NCBI GenBank assembly: GCA_024867545.1
Contig: JANFNE010000029.1
Coordinates: 248,001-312,000 of the forward strand
Length of the DNA: 64,000 nt
Reading direction: 5' to 3'
DNA from: Phytopythium helicoides
Lineage: Eukaryota; Oomycota; Peronosporomycetes; Pythiales; Pythiaceae
The first letter of the stretch is position 1; every line of letters begins with the position of its first letter. The notes under the pieces were generated by a model. It did no database searches and was not told where the DNA came from. It saw only the letters and a program-made list of their open reading frames with translations. Shown here one piece after another: positions 25,988 to 36,300 of this stretch. A program made the translations under genes and the position numbers.

Positions 25988-28900
25988 ATGAAACGTCGTC
26001 CAGCTGCTGTCGACAACGAAGAGCGACGACGTCGAAATAATGCGGCCTCACGAAGGTACCGCGAGCGTGAGACTGCGGTGGATCGGGTAGAACGCTTGCG
26101 CCGTGACCGCGTTCGGCAACAAGCACGGCGATCACGAATTGTAAAATCAAATAACTTGCTCCTGACGGTTTCTTCATCACCACCAAGCTCAAGTGTCGAT
26201 CGAATCTCAGTCCAACCAAACCTTGGGTGGAGTGAACATGGGATTTTGCGCTTGAGTCCTGTGTCGTCGGATATTCAAGCAGAGACGCTGAATCGTTTGC
26301 GAGTTGCTTTGGGTCCCTCGGGTTTGGAAGAAGTAGTTTGTGCTGTGTGCGATGAGTGGGTGCTGTCGAAGGACTGTGACATCGTGAAAGTTTCAGATAC
26401 GAAACAGCTTGACAACATGCGGTGTATTCTCAATAATGACGAGTTGCCGCAGAAATTGATAGACGAGTACGACTGCTCAAGCGTCTATCCAGAGCTACAC
26501 GGAATCCTGCTGTCGAAACTTGGATTGCTTAGAGACGGAGCGTTCAGTCTGTGTGGTCGATGCTGTAGAAGCTTGGAGAACCACCAACTACCCAAATTCT
26601 CCATTAAGAACGGATTCTGGATTGGGACGTTGCCTGAGAATCTGCGTTTAGCATCTTTACCAGAGCGAATCATGACCCAATTAGTCTCGGCTGTCGCAGT
26701 AACTCGGGTTATGCGTGGCGGAGCTCACAGGGCGATTCGATCTCACTGTCTGGCGTTTGATGCTACTCCCGGACCAGCAGCAACCTTGTTGCCATCGCCA
26801 ATGGAAGGTGTCAATGTATACCGCGTTGTGTTAGCAGGACCATTCACCAGTGAGCAACAAGCAAGGATTAGAAAGATGCACCGAGTTCGACGTCAAGTAG
26901 TTGACGATCTACTTCAGTTCTATCGCGAGAACAATCCAATGTACGCAGAAGTCATCGTTGATTGCGCGCAATTGCCACTGGATCAGGTCCCAGAGGAAAT
27001 ATTCTGTGTGACCGAAGATGCCGATATTGATATAGATGACGTTGAGATCGAGGGAGACCGTATCGGCAGTGTTTGCGACGGTGCAGCGACCATTGAAGAA
27101 GATCAGATAGTCGAGCGGCGTGTTGTTTTTGTTTCTGATGACCGAGAGGTCAGCGCTCAGATCCCTCGCGCAGGCTTTGCCGAGGTATTCAACACAGCTT
27201 CATCGTCACCGCAATTTCTAGTTCGACATTCCAGCCAATTCTCATCAAAAAACTTGGCAATGTTCGCGCAAATGTTTCCCCACCTATTTCCGTTTGGACG
27301 AGGTCACCCAGGAGAGCAACGACGAGTTCCGGTGTCACTTGAAGCGTGCATTAGGCATTACGGTTTATTGAGCTCCCGTCGGTTTGCAGAAGATGAGCTT
27401 TTCACTCTAGTCTGCTTTGATCACATTTCGCTCCAGAAAATGTATACACAGCTCGGAATCAAGTGTAAGCGAAATCCCACACTTTTCGAGCCTTTCAGCG
27501 AGGTGTCTGATGAGGCATTGGAAGGTGCTCTGAAAGAGAATGAGCTTCGTCGACAAGGGCGAATGGTAGCGCCTCGCAATGAGCTCTCAAGCGCGAGGCA
27601 ATTTCTGAATTCCGTCGAGATTAGTACCGCAGCTGTGTGGGGTAGCGATGCTGAGCGTGAAGCATGCCGGCGCAAAGCATTCGCGTTCCAAACACGGTAC
27701 GGCCACCCCGCACTCTTTATTACGCTTACTCCGAATATCTCTGAGTCGTATGTGATGGCTAAATACTGTGGCATCACATCGGTCGACTCACTCTTTGATG
27801 CTGCGATGGATGTGCCGCTTGAGAGATCACTGCTACACAGTGCCAGCTTGCAAAATGACTTCGTGACTGCGCGACTTTTCATGCGCAACATGAGTGCTTT
27901 TATTGAGCATGTGCTTGGGGTCGCCCCCGCGCACATGAAAAACAAGCCGTTTGATGGTCTATTTGGGAAAGTTAAGGCATACTTTGGAATGATCGAGACA
28001 CAAGGTGGAGGGAACCTGCACACACATTTTCTTGTGTGGCTACTAAACGTACCTCCGAACAGCTTAGCTTTTGAGCTTGCTACAAGAACACTAGGTGTGC
28101 AGCTCACTCGTGACATTGAGGCGTATACCAACAGCGTAGCAACCACTTCGCTTCCTCTTGACATCACAAAGTCCACGTGCCTGTTCTGCGGTCATTCCTA
28201 TGCCGGTTTGGAACCCCTGCCGATACCAGATGAAGCGTACAACAAGGTTGACCGAAGATCTGAGGATACTCGTGCTGAACCTCTGATTGTCCAGTGTGGC
28301 AAATGTAAGAAAAAAATGAGCTCTCAGCATGTCTTACGTCGTGTCATTTTGGACAATTACCCAAATTTGTGGCCGCCGCCGGTGAGGGATTACACTGCCA
28401 ACGAGCTGAGTGCTACGATTTCCTGTGAGGCCCAACGTAGAGGATGCTCAATATCGAGTGCAAAGCAAGCAGTATTCTGTCGGGATTCGTTTCTTTCAGG
28501 TCGAGAACACGATGAATCCGATCCTGATACCGAGAATCTGCGTGCGATGAATTTGAAACCACACCTCAGAGGGCGTCATCAAGATGATGTGTTTCGAGAT
28601 AACAAAGTCGCTCGAGCAGTGTTGTCAATGCCACCATCACCTGAGGATTCCCGCTGGTCGCCACAATCTTCTCAGTTTGCTGTATCATTACTTGTCTTCA
28701 TATTAAACACACACTGGTGGTCACATGTTGGTAGCTGCTTCAAGTCAGACCGACCGGGCCACTCTGCTTCGTGCCGCTATGGATTTCCGCGTGGAAGAAT
28801 TGAGCAGACTATCCTCACAAATGAAGGTATTGTGATGGCACGTCCAGTATGCTCCGAGTATGTGAACGCTTTCAATCCGATTCTCATGGGCGCGTTCAAA

Positions 28901-31885
28901 TCAAATCATGATATTCAGGTTCTTATCGGTGGCATCGATGCATTATTACGCATTTACTACGCGACCAAGTATGTCACGAAGCACCAAACCCTTGTTGACT
29001 CGGTGACAGCAGTCGCTTTAGCGGCGTTTCAGCGTCGAAAAATGCGTGAGACTGCTGATGACAGCTCAGCATCTAACCGAACTGGTATCGGAAGAAAGCG
29101 TGTGGCATCTCTCGCATTTGCGCTCACTAATCGACGAGAGATAGCAGGCCCACTCGCAGCTCTGTATTTGATGCAAGCTTCATGTTGTTACATGAGCGCT
29201 GTATGCGCCACACTGCCTTTAATGGATATCCTAAAAGAGCTCGTTAGTAACGAGGCTCATACGTGTGATCTTGTTAGAGTCTCCGAGGACGACAACGTGG
29301 CAATGTACAGACCAGTATCTCTTTTGGATGACTACTGCTGTCGACCGCTCACGCTGACCGATTTGTGCTTGTATGAATACGTGATGAAGTGTTTCCGTAA
29401 CAAAAAGTCGTCAACAACTGCTCTTTCTGCACTGTTTTTGCCTGAACACCCCCTGAGTACAACTCATTGCGTCGGAATTCATCAAGGTGAAGTCGTACCG
29501 GTTATTACTGGCATCCGCATGCCGTTCGTTGACTCCGATTCTCCACTCGAAATTGTGGTGAGGCGAAGTCAGTGCGCGCTATTGCTCTTTAAGCCCTTTC
29601 GTGCTGTGAATGATTTAGTAGTCAACGCTTTGAGCAATGAATCGTGGGTCGACGCGTACAAAGCATGGGAACCGTTACGGTCGAGTTTTATCCTCGAGAT
29701 CATGGCAAATATGGACGACTATCAACTCGGAAACATGCAAGCAAAAGCTGAAGCTGCAACCCATAACGAAGACTCTGGTGTTCAAGATGACGACGACGAC
29801 GTTACGGGGACTCGTGAGGATATAGACACGATGACCGAACGCAATACGGCATTGACCAATGACAACTCAGATTCTGACGACATTTGTGCTTTGGGCGATA
29901 ACTTCGCCATTGGAGAGGAGCTACCAGTTTTTCCGACATTAAATACGAAAGAAAGTGCCGAATCAGCCTTCGTGCAGCCAGAGATGCTAACATCGTCTGC
30001 AATGTCGACGGCAAACAGCTTTTTGTGCTTGCAACAGTCCGCTACCAGAGATGAGCTCTCAAACTTTACCGCAAACGAATTTAAGCAGTGGATTGAGAAT
30101 TCTTCGACTGATGAGGCTCAGCCATCGGCACAGTTCCGAAATGAGAGTCCTACCCAAGTCATAGAGCTATTAGCTGATGCACTTGAGTGTGCGAGAATGT
30201 GCTGGCTACCAGCAGACAACGTTCATTCTCAAGTCCATGTTGGCAGTTATGCATCTGTCGGTGCTGTATCTCAAGCATTTTTATTGAATAAGCGTCAGCA
30301 TACAGCTTTCATGATGATTGCAACCGCATTGCTCCGGAGCTTCCTCCGCCAAGAACAGGACAGTCTCGACCAGACTGACAGATTTCTCACACAAAACTTC
30401 CAAACTCAGATCCGGGAGGAGCAATTGCTCATGTTCCTGGGTGGGGCTGGTGGAACTGGAAAGAGTCGAGTAATTGATGCAGTTAATTCGTTCTGCGCCA
30501 GTTGGCATCGCGAAAGTGCGTTTGTAAAAATCGCGTTGACAGGAAAGGCTGCCACACTGATTGGAGCCCGCACTTTGGCAAGCTTTCTACTTCGTATTCA
30601 GCGTATTACTCAAGAAAAGGTTTTCTGTCCGCTTGACGCGCTAGTGATTGATGAAGTATCAATGATGTCGAAACCAGAATTGCTCAAGTTGGACAAGGTA
30701 CTACGTCGCTACAGAAAGATTCCAGACGTACCATTTGGTGGTGTGCATGTAGTTTTGGTTGGGGACTTCCTACAGATGCCTCCAGTGCGCGGAGATCCAA
30801 TCTTCATGGATCCGAGGGAAAAAGTTCGACCAACCGTTACTGATGTTGAAGGATTTGAGCTCTGGAGGATGTTCACGACTGTTGTTGTTTTGGAAGAGTG
30901 CATGCGCTTTCGCAGCGACCCTCAGTGGGGGGAAGGCTGCAAGAAAGCACGTCTTGGTGAGTGGACTCCCGAGTTCCAAGCAATAATCAACAGTCGAGTT
31001 GTTGAGAATCCTGGCGTCCAGCCATCAACTAGTGTGTTTGTCACACCCGAGAACTCCAAGCGCCTGGCTATCAACAACGCATTTATTGCAGAAACGGCTC
31101 GCCATCTACCAACTGGAGTCTATCCGCTGCGTGTTATTGCGAACTTCAGTGGTGCACTCAACGACCTGAGCCGTACCGATCTCGCGTACATTCTCGGCCT
31201 TCCAGATAATCGATTTGGCCGCATGGCCCCGTACTTGGATCTCATCAACGGTATGCCCGTGCAAATAACACAAAACGTTGGTACACCGAAAGGTGTTGCT
31301 AACGGAACACTTGGTACCCTTCACAGCGTCCACTTCCCACCGGAAACTACATTTCAGCTTGTACGCGATGGTAAAACAGGCATGGTCGTGCAACTGCCGA
31401 GCAAAGCACCAGAGTACGCTCTTTTGCGTCTCCCTAGATCAAGAGCAGTTCCAGTGCGACCAGGCATGGACCCAGAGCTCTTCCCTGTGTTGTATAAGAC
31501 TTCTCCATTTTCAAAATCCACCATACCGTTGCCCCCAGTACCAAACGGGAAGCCCCGCTCACTATCGATCAAAGTCCAGCAGTTTCCATTTGTATGTGCA
31601 GTCGGTTCCACAGTTTACAAGATTCAAGGAGAAACACTTAATGCTATGACCATCGTGGACTGGACATCAACACACAGCATTGTGAACAAACCACAGCAGA
31701 CGTATCTTCTCGTTTCGAGAGTTACGTCCAGACATGCTTTGATTGCTCTTTCTCCATTCACCCCGAAACTCGCTAAATGGTCTCGACCGCCTGGAAGTGC
31801 ATTGGATGAAGAGCAACGTCTAAATCAGCTTAGCGATCGTACCTTAGCAATGACTTCTAGCGCAATTGACAGGTCGACTAACTGA
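25988..31885 (+). CDS. Helitron Rep-helicase transposase, copy 2
   Basis: Intact single frame, 1965 aa. The frame opens at GTG 25907; the first ATG is 25988. It is colinear with copy 1: basic N-terminus, Cys-rich DUF6570-like segment (SIKNGFWIGTLPENL), GRGHPGEQRRVPVS, Rep motif FITLTPN, His pair in LHTHFLVW (residues 678/680), YYATKYVTK with candidate nicking tyrosines 991/995, and a PIF1-like helicase with Walker A GGAGGTGKSR, VIDEVSMMS, LVGDFLQMPPV and VNKPQQTYLLVSRVTSR. It differs from copy 1 throughout, lacks a Gln/Asn-rich stretch of copy 1 in the helicase (around 21615-21700), and is more AT-rich. It represents a separate Helitron lineage. No frameshift or stop is visible, so it may be active. 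Confidence 0.93.
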   Translation: MKRRPAAVDNEERRRRNNAASRRYRERETAVDRVERLRRDRVRQQARRSRIVKSNNLLLTVSSSPPSSSVDRISVQPNLGWSEHGILRLSPVSSDIQAETLNRLRVALGPSGLEEVVCAVCDEWVLSKDCDIVKVSDTKQLDNMRCILNNDELPQKLIDEYDCSSVYPELHGILLSKLGLLRDGAFSLCGRCCRSLENHQLPKFSIKNGFWIGTLPENLRLASLPERIMTQLVSAVAVTRVMRGGAHRAIRSHCLAFDATPGPAATLLPSPMEGVNVYRVVLAGPFTSEQQARIRKMHRVRRQVVDDLLQFYRENNPMYAEVIVDCAQLPLDQVPEEIFCVTEDADIDIDDVEIEGDRIGSVCDGAATIEEDQIVERRVVFVSDDREVSAQIPRAGFAEVFNTASSSPQFLVRHSSQFSSKNLAMFAQMFPHLFPFGRGHPGEQRRVPVSLEACIRHYGLLSSRRFAEDELFTLVCFDHISLQKMYTQLGIKCKRNPTLFEPFSEVSDEALEGALKENELRRQGRMVAPRNELSSARQFLNSVEISTAAVWGSDAEREACRRKAFAFQTRYGHPALFITLTPNISESYVMAKYCGITSVDSLFDAAMDVPLERSLLHSASLQNDFVTARLFMRNMSAFIEHVLGVAPAHMKNKPFDGLFGKVKAYFGMIETQGGGNLHTHFLVWLLNVPPNSLAFELATRTLGVQLTRDIEAYTNSVATTSLPLDITKSTCLFCGHSYAGLEPLPIPDEAYNKVDRRSEDTRAEPLIVQCGKCKKKMSSQHVLRRVILDNYPNLWPPPVRDYTANELSATISCEAQRRGCSISSAKQAVFCRDSFLSGREHDESDPDTENLRAMNLKPHLRGRHQDDVFRDNKVARAVLSMPPSPEDSRWSPQSSQFAVSLLVFILNTHWWSHVGSCFKSDRPGHSASCRYGFPRGRIEQTILTNEGIVMARPVCSEYVNAFNPILMGAFKSNHDIQVLIGGIDALLRIYYATKYVTKHQTLVDSVTAVALAAFQRRKMRETADDSSASNRTGIGRKRVASLAFALTNRREIAGPLAALYLMQASCCYMSAVCATLPLMDILKELVSNEAHTCDLVRVSEDDNVAMYRPVSLLDDYCCRPLTLTDLCLYEYVMKCFRNKKSSTTALSALFLPEHPLSTTHCVGIHQGEVVPVITGIRMPFVDSDSPLEIVVRRSQCALLLFKPFRAVNDLVVNALSNESWVDAYKAWEPLRSSFILEIMANMDDYQLGNMQAKAEAATHNEDSGVQDDDDDVTGTREDIDTMTERNTALTNDNSDSDDICALGDNFAIGEELPVFPTLNTKESAESAFVQPEMLTSSAMSTANSFLCLQQSATRDELSNFTANEFKQWIENSSTDEAQPSAQFRNESPTQVIELLADALECARMCWLPADNVHSQVHVGSYASVGAVSQAFLLNKRQHTAFMMIATALLRSFLRQEQDSLDQTDRFLTQNFQTQIREEQLLMFLGGAGGTGKSRVIDAVNSFCASWHRESAFVKIALTGKAATLIGARTLASFLLRIQRITQEKVFCPLDALVIDEVSMMSKPELLKLDKVLRRYRKIPDVPFGGVHVVLVGDFLQMPPVRGDPIFMDPREKVRPTVTDVEGFELWRMFTTVVVLEECMRFRSDPQWGEGCKKARLGEWTPEFQAIINSRVVENPGVQPSTSVFVTPENSKRLAINNAFIAETARHLPTGVYPLRVIANFSGALNDLSRTDLAYILGLPDNRFGRMAPYLDLINGMPVQITQNVGTPKGVANGTLGTLHSVHFPPETTFQLVRDGKTGMVVQLPSKAPEYALLRLPRSRAVPVRPGMDPELFPVLYKTSPFSKSTIPLPPVPNGKPRSLSIKVQQFPFVCAVGSTVYKIQGETLNAMTIVDWTSTHSIVNKPQQTYLLVSRVTSRHALIALSPFTPKLAKWSRPPGSALDEEQRLNQLSDRTLAMTSSAIDRSTN

Positions 31886-32739
31886 CAAGATGCCATATTC
31901 CATATAGGTGACTGTCGGACACGGTGTACTGTAGATGCGTTGTCGCGTTCAATAGCGAATGGCTGTAGTTTCTTCAACCACATTCCAAACGTGTTCAATT
32001 AGTGCGCTAAGATGGCAAGTGCATAGTACTGGCTCACCAACCTCGTCGTCCCAAGAGTGAGTGGGTGGATCCACTGCTTCGCTGGCCGGCTTGGGTCTCC
32101 GTGTGGTAGCTGCAGTTAGTGGCGGTCGGGGATGTACAACTGTTCCTTTCTATTGACATGGCATACGTTCATTGAGCGAGGTACCGGGCTTGCAGACGTA
32201 TTCGTGATTGAACAGGGATTAGCGAAAGAGTGTTGCGAGCGATCCGGCGTAGGCGAGTCCACGACCAGGCAATACCATGCAATCTACGTCAATCACACGG
32301 GGCCATGGATGACAATGCGACTCAGCAAGCAGTTCTCCCACAGATTTCGCTGCACATCGATTCTAAGGTCTCATCTGAACTCGAACGCTTCGTTCTCGAA
32401 CGCTACCGGCGACTGACTGAATTGAATTGTCTTGTCACACGACAGTCGTCCCACTCGATTAATGCACCAGTTGTTGCGGATCATCGTTTCTTCAATGACC
32501 GAAGTTGATCTTTTGTACGTCGGGACCATGACAAAACGTGCATCATGTCGCCCGAATGGGACGCGAACGTAACCCGAACGTCGTTTGATGGCAGACGCGG
32601 CCTTGAAAAAGGTACCAACGAAAGTTCTTCGAACTTCGAACAGTTTCTCACTACGTTCGAACTGCGAACTACATCTGGACGCTGCCATGTGGTCGTAAAT
32701 AATTCATTCGAGCGTCGTAAAGTAGCTCTTGCAATTTGT
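31886..32739. other. 3' flank of Helitron 2
   Basis: No convincing gene. Short plus-strand frames exist at 32132-32416 and 32230-32508 without recognisable motifs. I searched by eye for a hairpin followed by CTRR and found no convincing Helitron terminus. Confidence 0.4.
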
Positions 32740-33180
32740 AAAGACAGTTTAGACGGCTACACCTTTACCAGAGCTGCACGAAATGGGCACCTCGCACTAG
32801 TAAAATGGGTTTTGGCGAACGAACCCGCACGCTATTGAGCTTCTGTGTTTTAGGACGTCGTAGAAAACGGCTGTCTGGAGATACACGAGCTGCTTTGAAC
32901 GACTGAGAACCAAGCGGACTACGATAATAACCCATTTGTGGTGTCCAGCCAAGCGAGTATATCCACTTGAAATTCTAGTTGGTCACCCGCGACAACCAAG
33001 TGGAAATGCTCAAGTGGTTGTGAAAGACATAAAAACTTGCGGCGTTGGAGCAACTGTACAGGGATGGTATGCCTTTGAGAGTCATTTAAATTGGCACCAG
33101 CGCATACGTAGCCAGAAGAGATGTTGTAGAACAAGTAACATGTCATTTTGGTTGAAGATATTTGACAAAGCCGAGTCATG
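32740..33180 (+). pseudogene. Relic of an ankyrin-repeat gene
   Basis: The pieces RAARNGHLALVKWVLANEP, DVVENGCLEIHELL and EMLKWL lie in order on the plus strand but in different frames and with stops between them. The spacing and the [A/V]xxGxLxxxxWL pattern match the WLH-type ankyrin families that are expanded in oomycetes. No open frame exceeds about 97 codons. It sits between Helitron 2 and the ANK-kinase gene. Confidence 0.45.
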
Positions 33181-33325
33181 AACTCACTAACGCGCGAGTA
33201 GCACTAGTTTATCTTCACTATTAGGAGCAACTTTTGATCTAAAGGTACAGTAAATAGACCATCTCTTAGCTCACTCCTCAAATCCACAAATGCGTTTGAA
33301 ACAGCATTCACACTGCACCTGGTTT

Positions 33326-36300
33326 TCAAATCGAGCGATCACCAGAATGAAGTAATTCCGCAGCGACGGACGAGGCAACTCCAAGAAATTCGTAGCACTT
33401 TCGCTTCCAGTCGTGGACACTCTTCCCGGTAGAATCGTCATTTGCAACGAACGCCGCAGCCAACAGTTTGTCCAGTCGCCGATGGAGACCATACGCTTCC
33501 AACGACATCTCGGTGAAGTCTAGGAGCGAGTCAGAATGCGACGGTATAGCGTTTATTGTCGATTGAACATCAGCCATGAGTAGACCGATACGGTTCAACG
33601 CATCGGTGTTCCCATTTAAGCGCATCTGGATGTTCTCGATTCTGTGAAGTAGCAGCTCATGCACTTGGTGGATGATAGTTAGCGATTTTACACCACTAGC
33701 AATGTTTCGTTCATTCACGATGTGATCCCTCACTGACGTCACCAAAGTCATCAGATCCGAATGCGTTGAAATGGTCGTCACAGTCGGCTCAGAATGCTGC
33801 TTGTTAGGATGTATTCCAGCCATCACAGAGAGTTCATCCACAACAGTGCACATTTGGATCCGCTCGCTTGGATTGAACTTGCACATCATTTTTACCAGTT
33901 CCCACGCAGAATCAGTGCTTCCAGGCGGACGATCAGGTAACCGACCTCGTTTCATGAGAAACTTTGCTGTTTCTTTATCCCCAACATTTATCCAAGGGAC
34001 GCGTGGCGGAAGATTCTCACGCTCTTCAGGGTCAATCCTCACTGATGTCACGACTCGAAGGGCCTCGATAATACACATCCCAAATGAGAACACGTCCGAC
34101 TCACGCGAGGGAGTATCGGTTTGTCCAAGCATCAGCTCAGGCGCAAGCCAATTCCACGCACCGGAGATGTTACCACCCTGCTTACTCCTAGACTTGCCGT
34201 CATCTTGGTTTTCGTCATCAACTGTAGCTGCCAAGCTCAGTCCAAAATCAGTCACCTTCGCCTTCTTGTCACTACCAACCACTATATTGTTGCACTTCAA
34301 GTCACAGTGCACGATACCGCGCTCGTGTAGATACAATAGACCAAGAGCAGCTTCATGCAGTTTCTTCCAGATCTCCTCGGGATGTTTCAAAAGGTATTTG
34401 TCGAGTGACCCATACGATGCGTACTCACACACAAAGAATGGATGGCGACCGACGTGACATGCGCCAAATAGTCTGACCACGTGTGGGTGACTGAGGTTGA
34501 ACCAGATATTGACTTCACGTTCAAACATGCTGCGCTCTTCAGTCTGTGAGGTGTTCTGGGAGCTACTAGGGTAATCGTCGGCGTTCGCTGAGGTTGTGGA
34601 GGATAAGGTTAGTGTCCATGTGGTAGATTGATTGGGATTGTCTGACAGTGAACTTTCCAGTCGCTTGACGACCACGTCCGAGTCTAGCCACTTCGCGCAA
34701 TACACGCTACCGAATCCACCGGAACCGATCTGTTGTCCGCCTTTTTGACTTAGCTCGTACCAAGGAATAAACCACACAGGTAGACTGTTCGTAAACTCTT
34801 CATCCGCATCCAGTCGACTCTTGATCTCATTATAAGTTTTTTGCAGGATATCTCGTTGTTTGACTGTGTATTTTGAGCCATTCTGGTTGATTTCGGACTG
34901 CAGGTAGGACAAAAACACGGCTCGCTCTTCACTTGTCACCAATTCCTCCAATATTAGCCTTGATTTCGAGACTTCGGAAACGAACAGCTGCGTGTCTGGT
35001 TCGAAAAGCTTTAGAGGATCTCCAACGACTGGGTCTTGTTGTAAACCAAGCTGCCTCTTGAGCTCGGAAATATTTTGAAGTAGCGAATGCATACTGTTTC
35101 CTATCGCTTTTGTTGACGACAATTGAAGCACAAGTGCAGTTTGGCTGCCGTTTTGTAAAACAGCTGTCGTATTCTGGAGCAAAGCGCATATTTTATCGAT
35201 CAAATTTATCGGCTGAGGCGACTGTTTGACGAAGTCGTAAATGACTTGGAGATCATCGAAAATATGCTGGTGGCCATACAAACTGATTTCCGAGCCGTTT
35301 CTGCGTATATCCTCAATCTTTCGCCATGCATCTGCCAGCTTCCTGTGATTTTCAACGTCATCACTGACTTGAAGTATTGACTGAGATTGCAAGTTCCGGA
35401 TTTCGCAGTCATTGTCTTCTTGTTGAGCACAATGTTCGAATAAATGGACGCAAACAGACGCAGAAGCCCTTTGCGCTGGATCTCGACGGCAAAGTTGCTT
35501 TATAAGTTGCTCACACTCTTTTGGGACCTTTCCTGGGCGATACCAGCGATCGTTTGATCCTGGTTCCCACACCTTCTTTACCATACGAACATTTTGGTCG
35601 GTCCTTTCGTACCATGGAATCTTTCTTGTTAGCAACTCCACGATGCATAAACCAAGCGCGTACACATCAGACGAGCGCGATGGCTTTTCACCTCTTAGAA
35701 GCTCTGGTGCTTGCCATCGCAGCGACCAAACCAAGTCACCAGAACTCTCGAGCTCATGAACGTGACTCAATGTTCCACTCATCCCGAAATCCGCAAGCTT
35801 TGCTTGTCCGTCGTCTCCGATCAGAATATTACTTCCTCGCAAATCCCCATGAATAATGCCGCGCTCATGCAAATATGCGAGACCCAGAGCTGCTTGATGA
35901 AGGTATTTCCACGGTCTTCGCTTCTCTGGAGAACACGAGTTGAAGTAGTCTACCACGGACCCATTGCTCGCTAGCTCGCACACAAAGATGTTGTGACCAA
36001 CATCGCATGCACCATACAGCTTGATGACATTTGGGTGTCGTAGTTGGTGCCACAACGCCACCTCTTCTTGAAAAGTTGCATTAGCAGCATCGGGGACAAA
36101 AAGTTTCAAGGCAACATCGGCATCAAGCCAAGTGCCAACAAAATCACCGCCTGTAGTACTAGTAACGTGTGCAACGTTGATGTCGAATGGAGATATGGCT
36201 AAGTCTGGTTGACTTGACGAAATCACGCTGGTTGGGTTTGTGATCGGTGTCATAGCGGATGCAGACGCGTATCTAGCCAATAGTCGTTGAATATCGTTGT

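Noticed and set aside
31886..32130. Helitron 3' end with hairpin and CTRR after copy 2
   Set aside because: CTAA and similar tetramers occur, but none follows a convincing hairpin, so no terminus is claimed.
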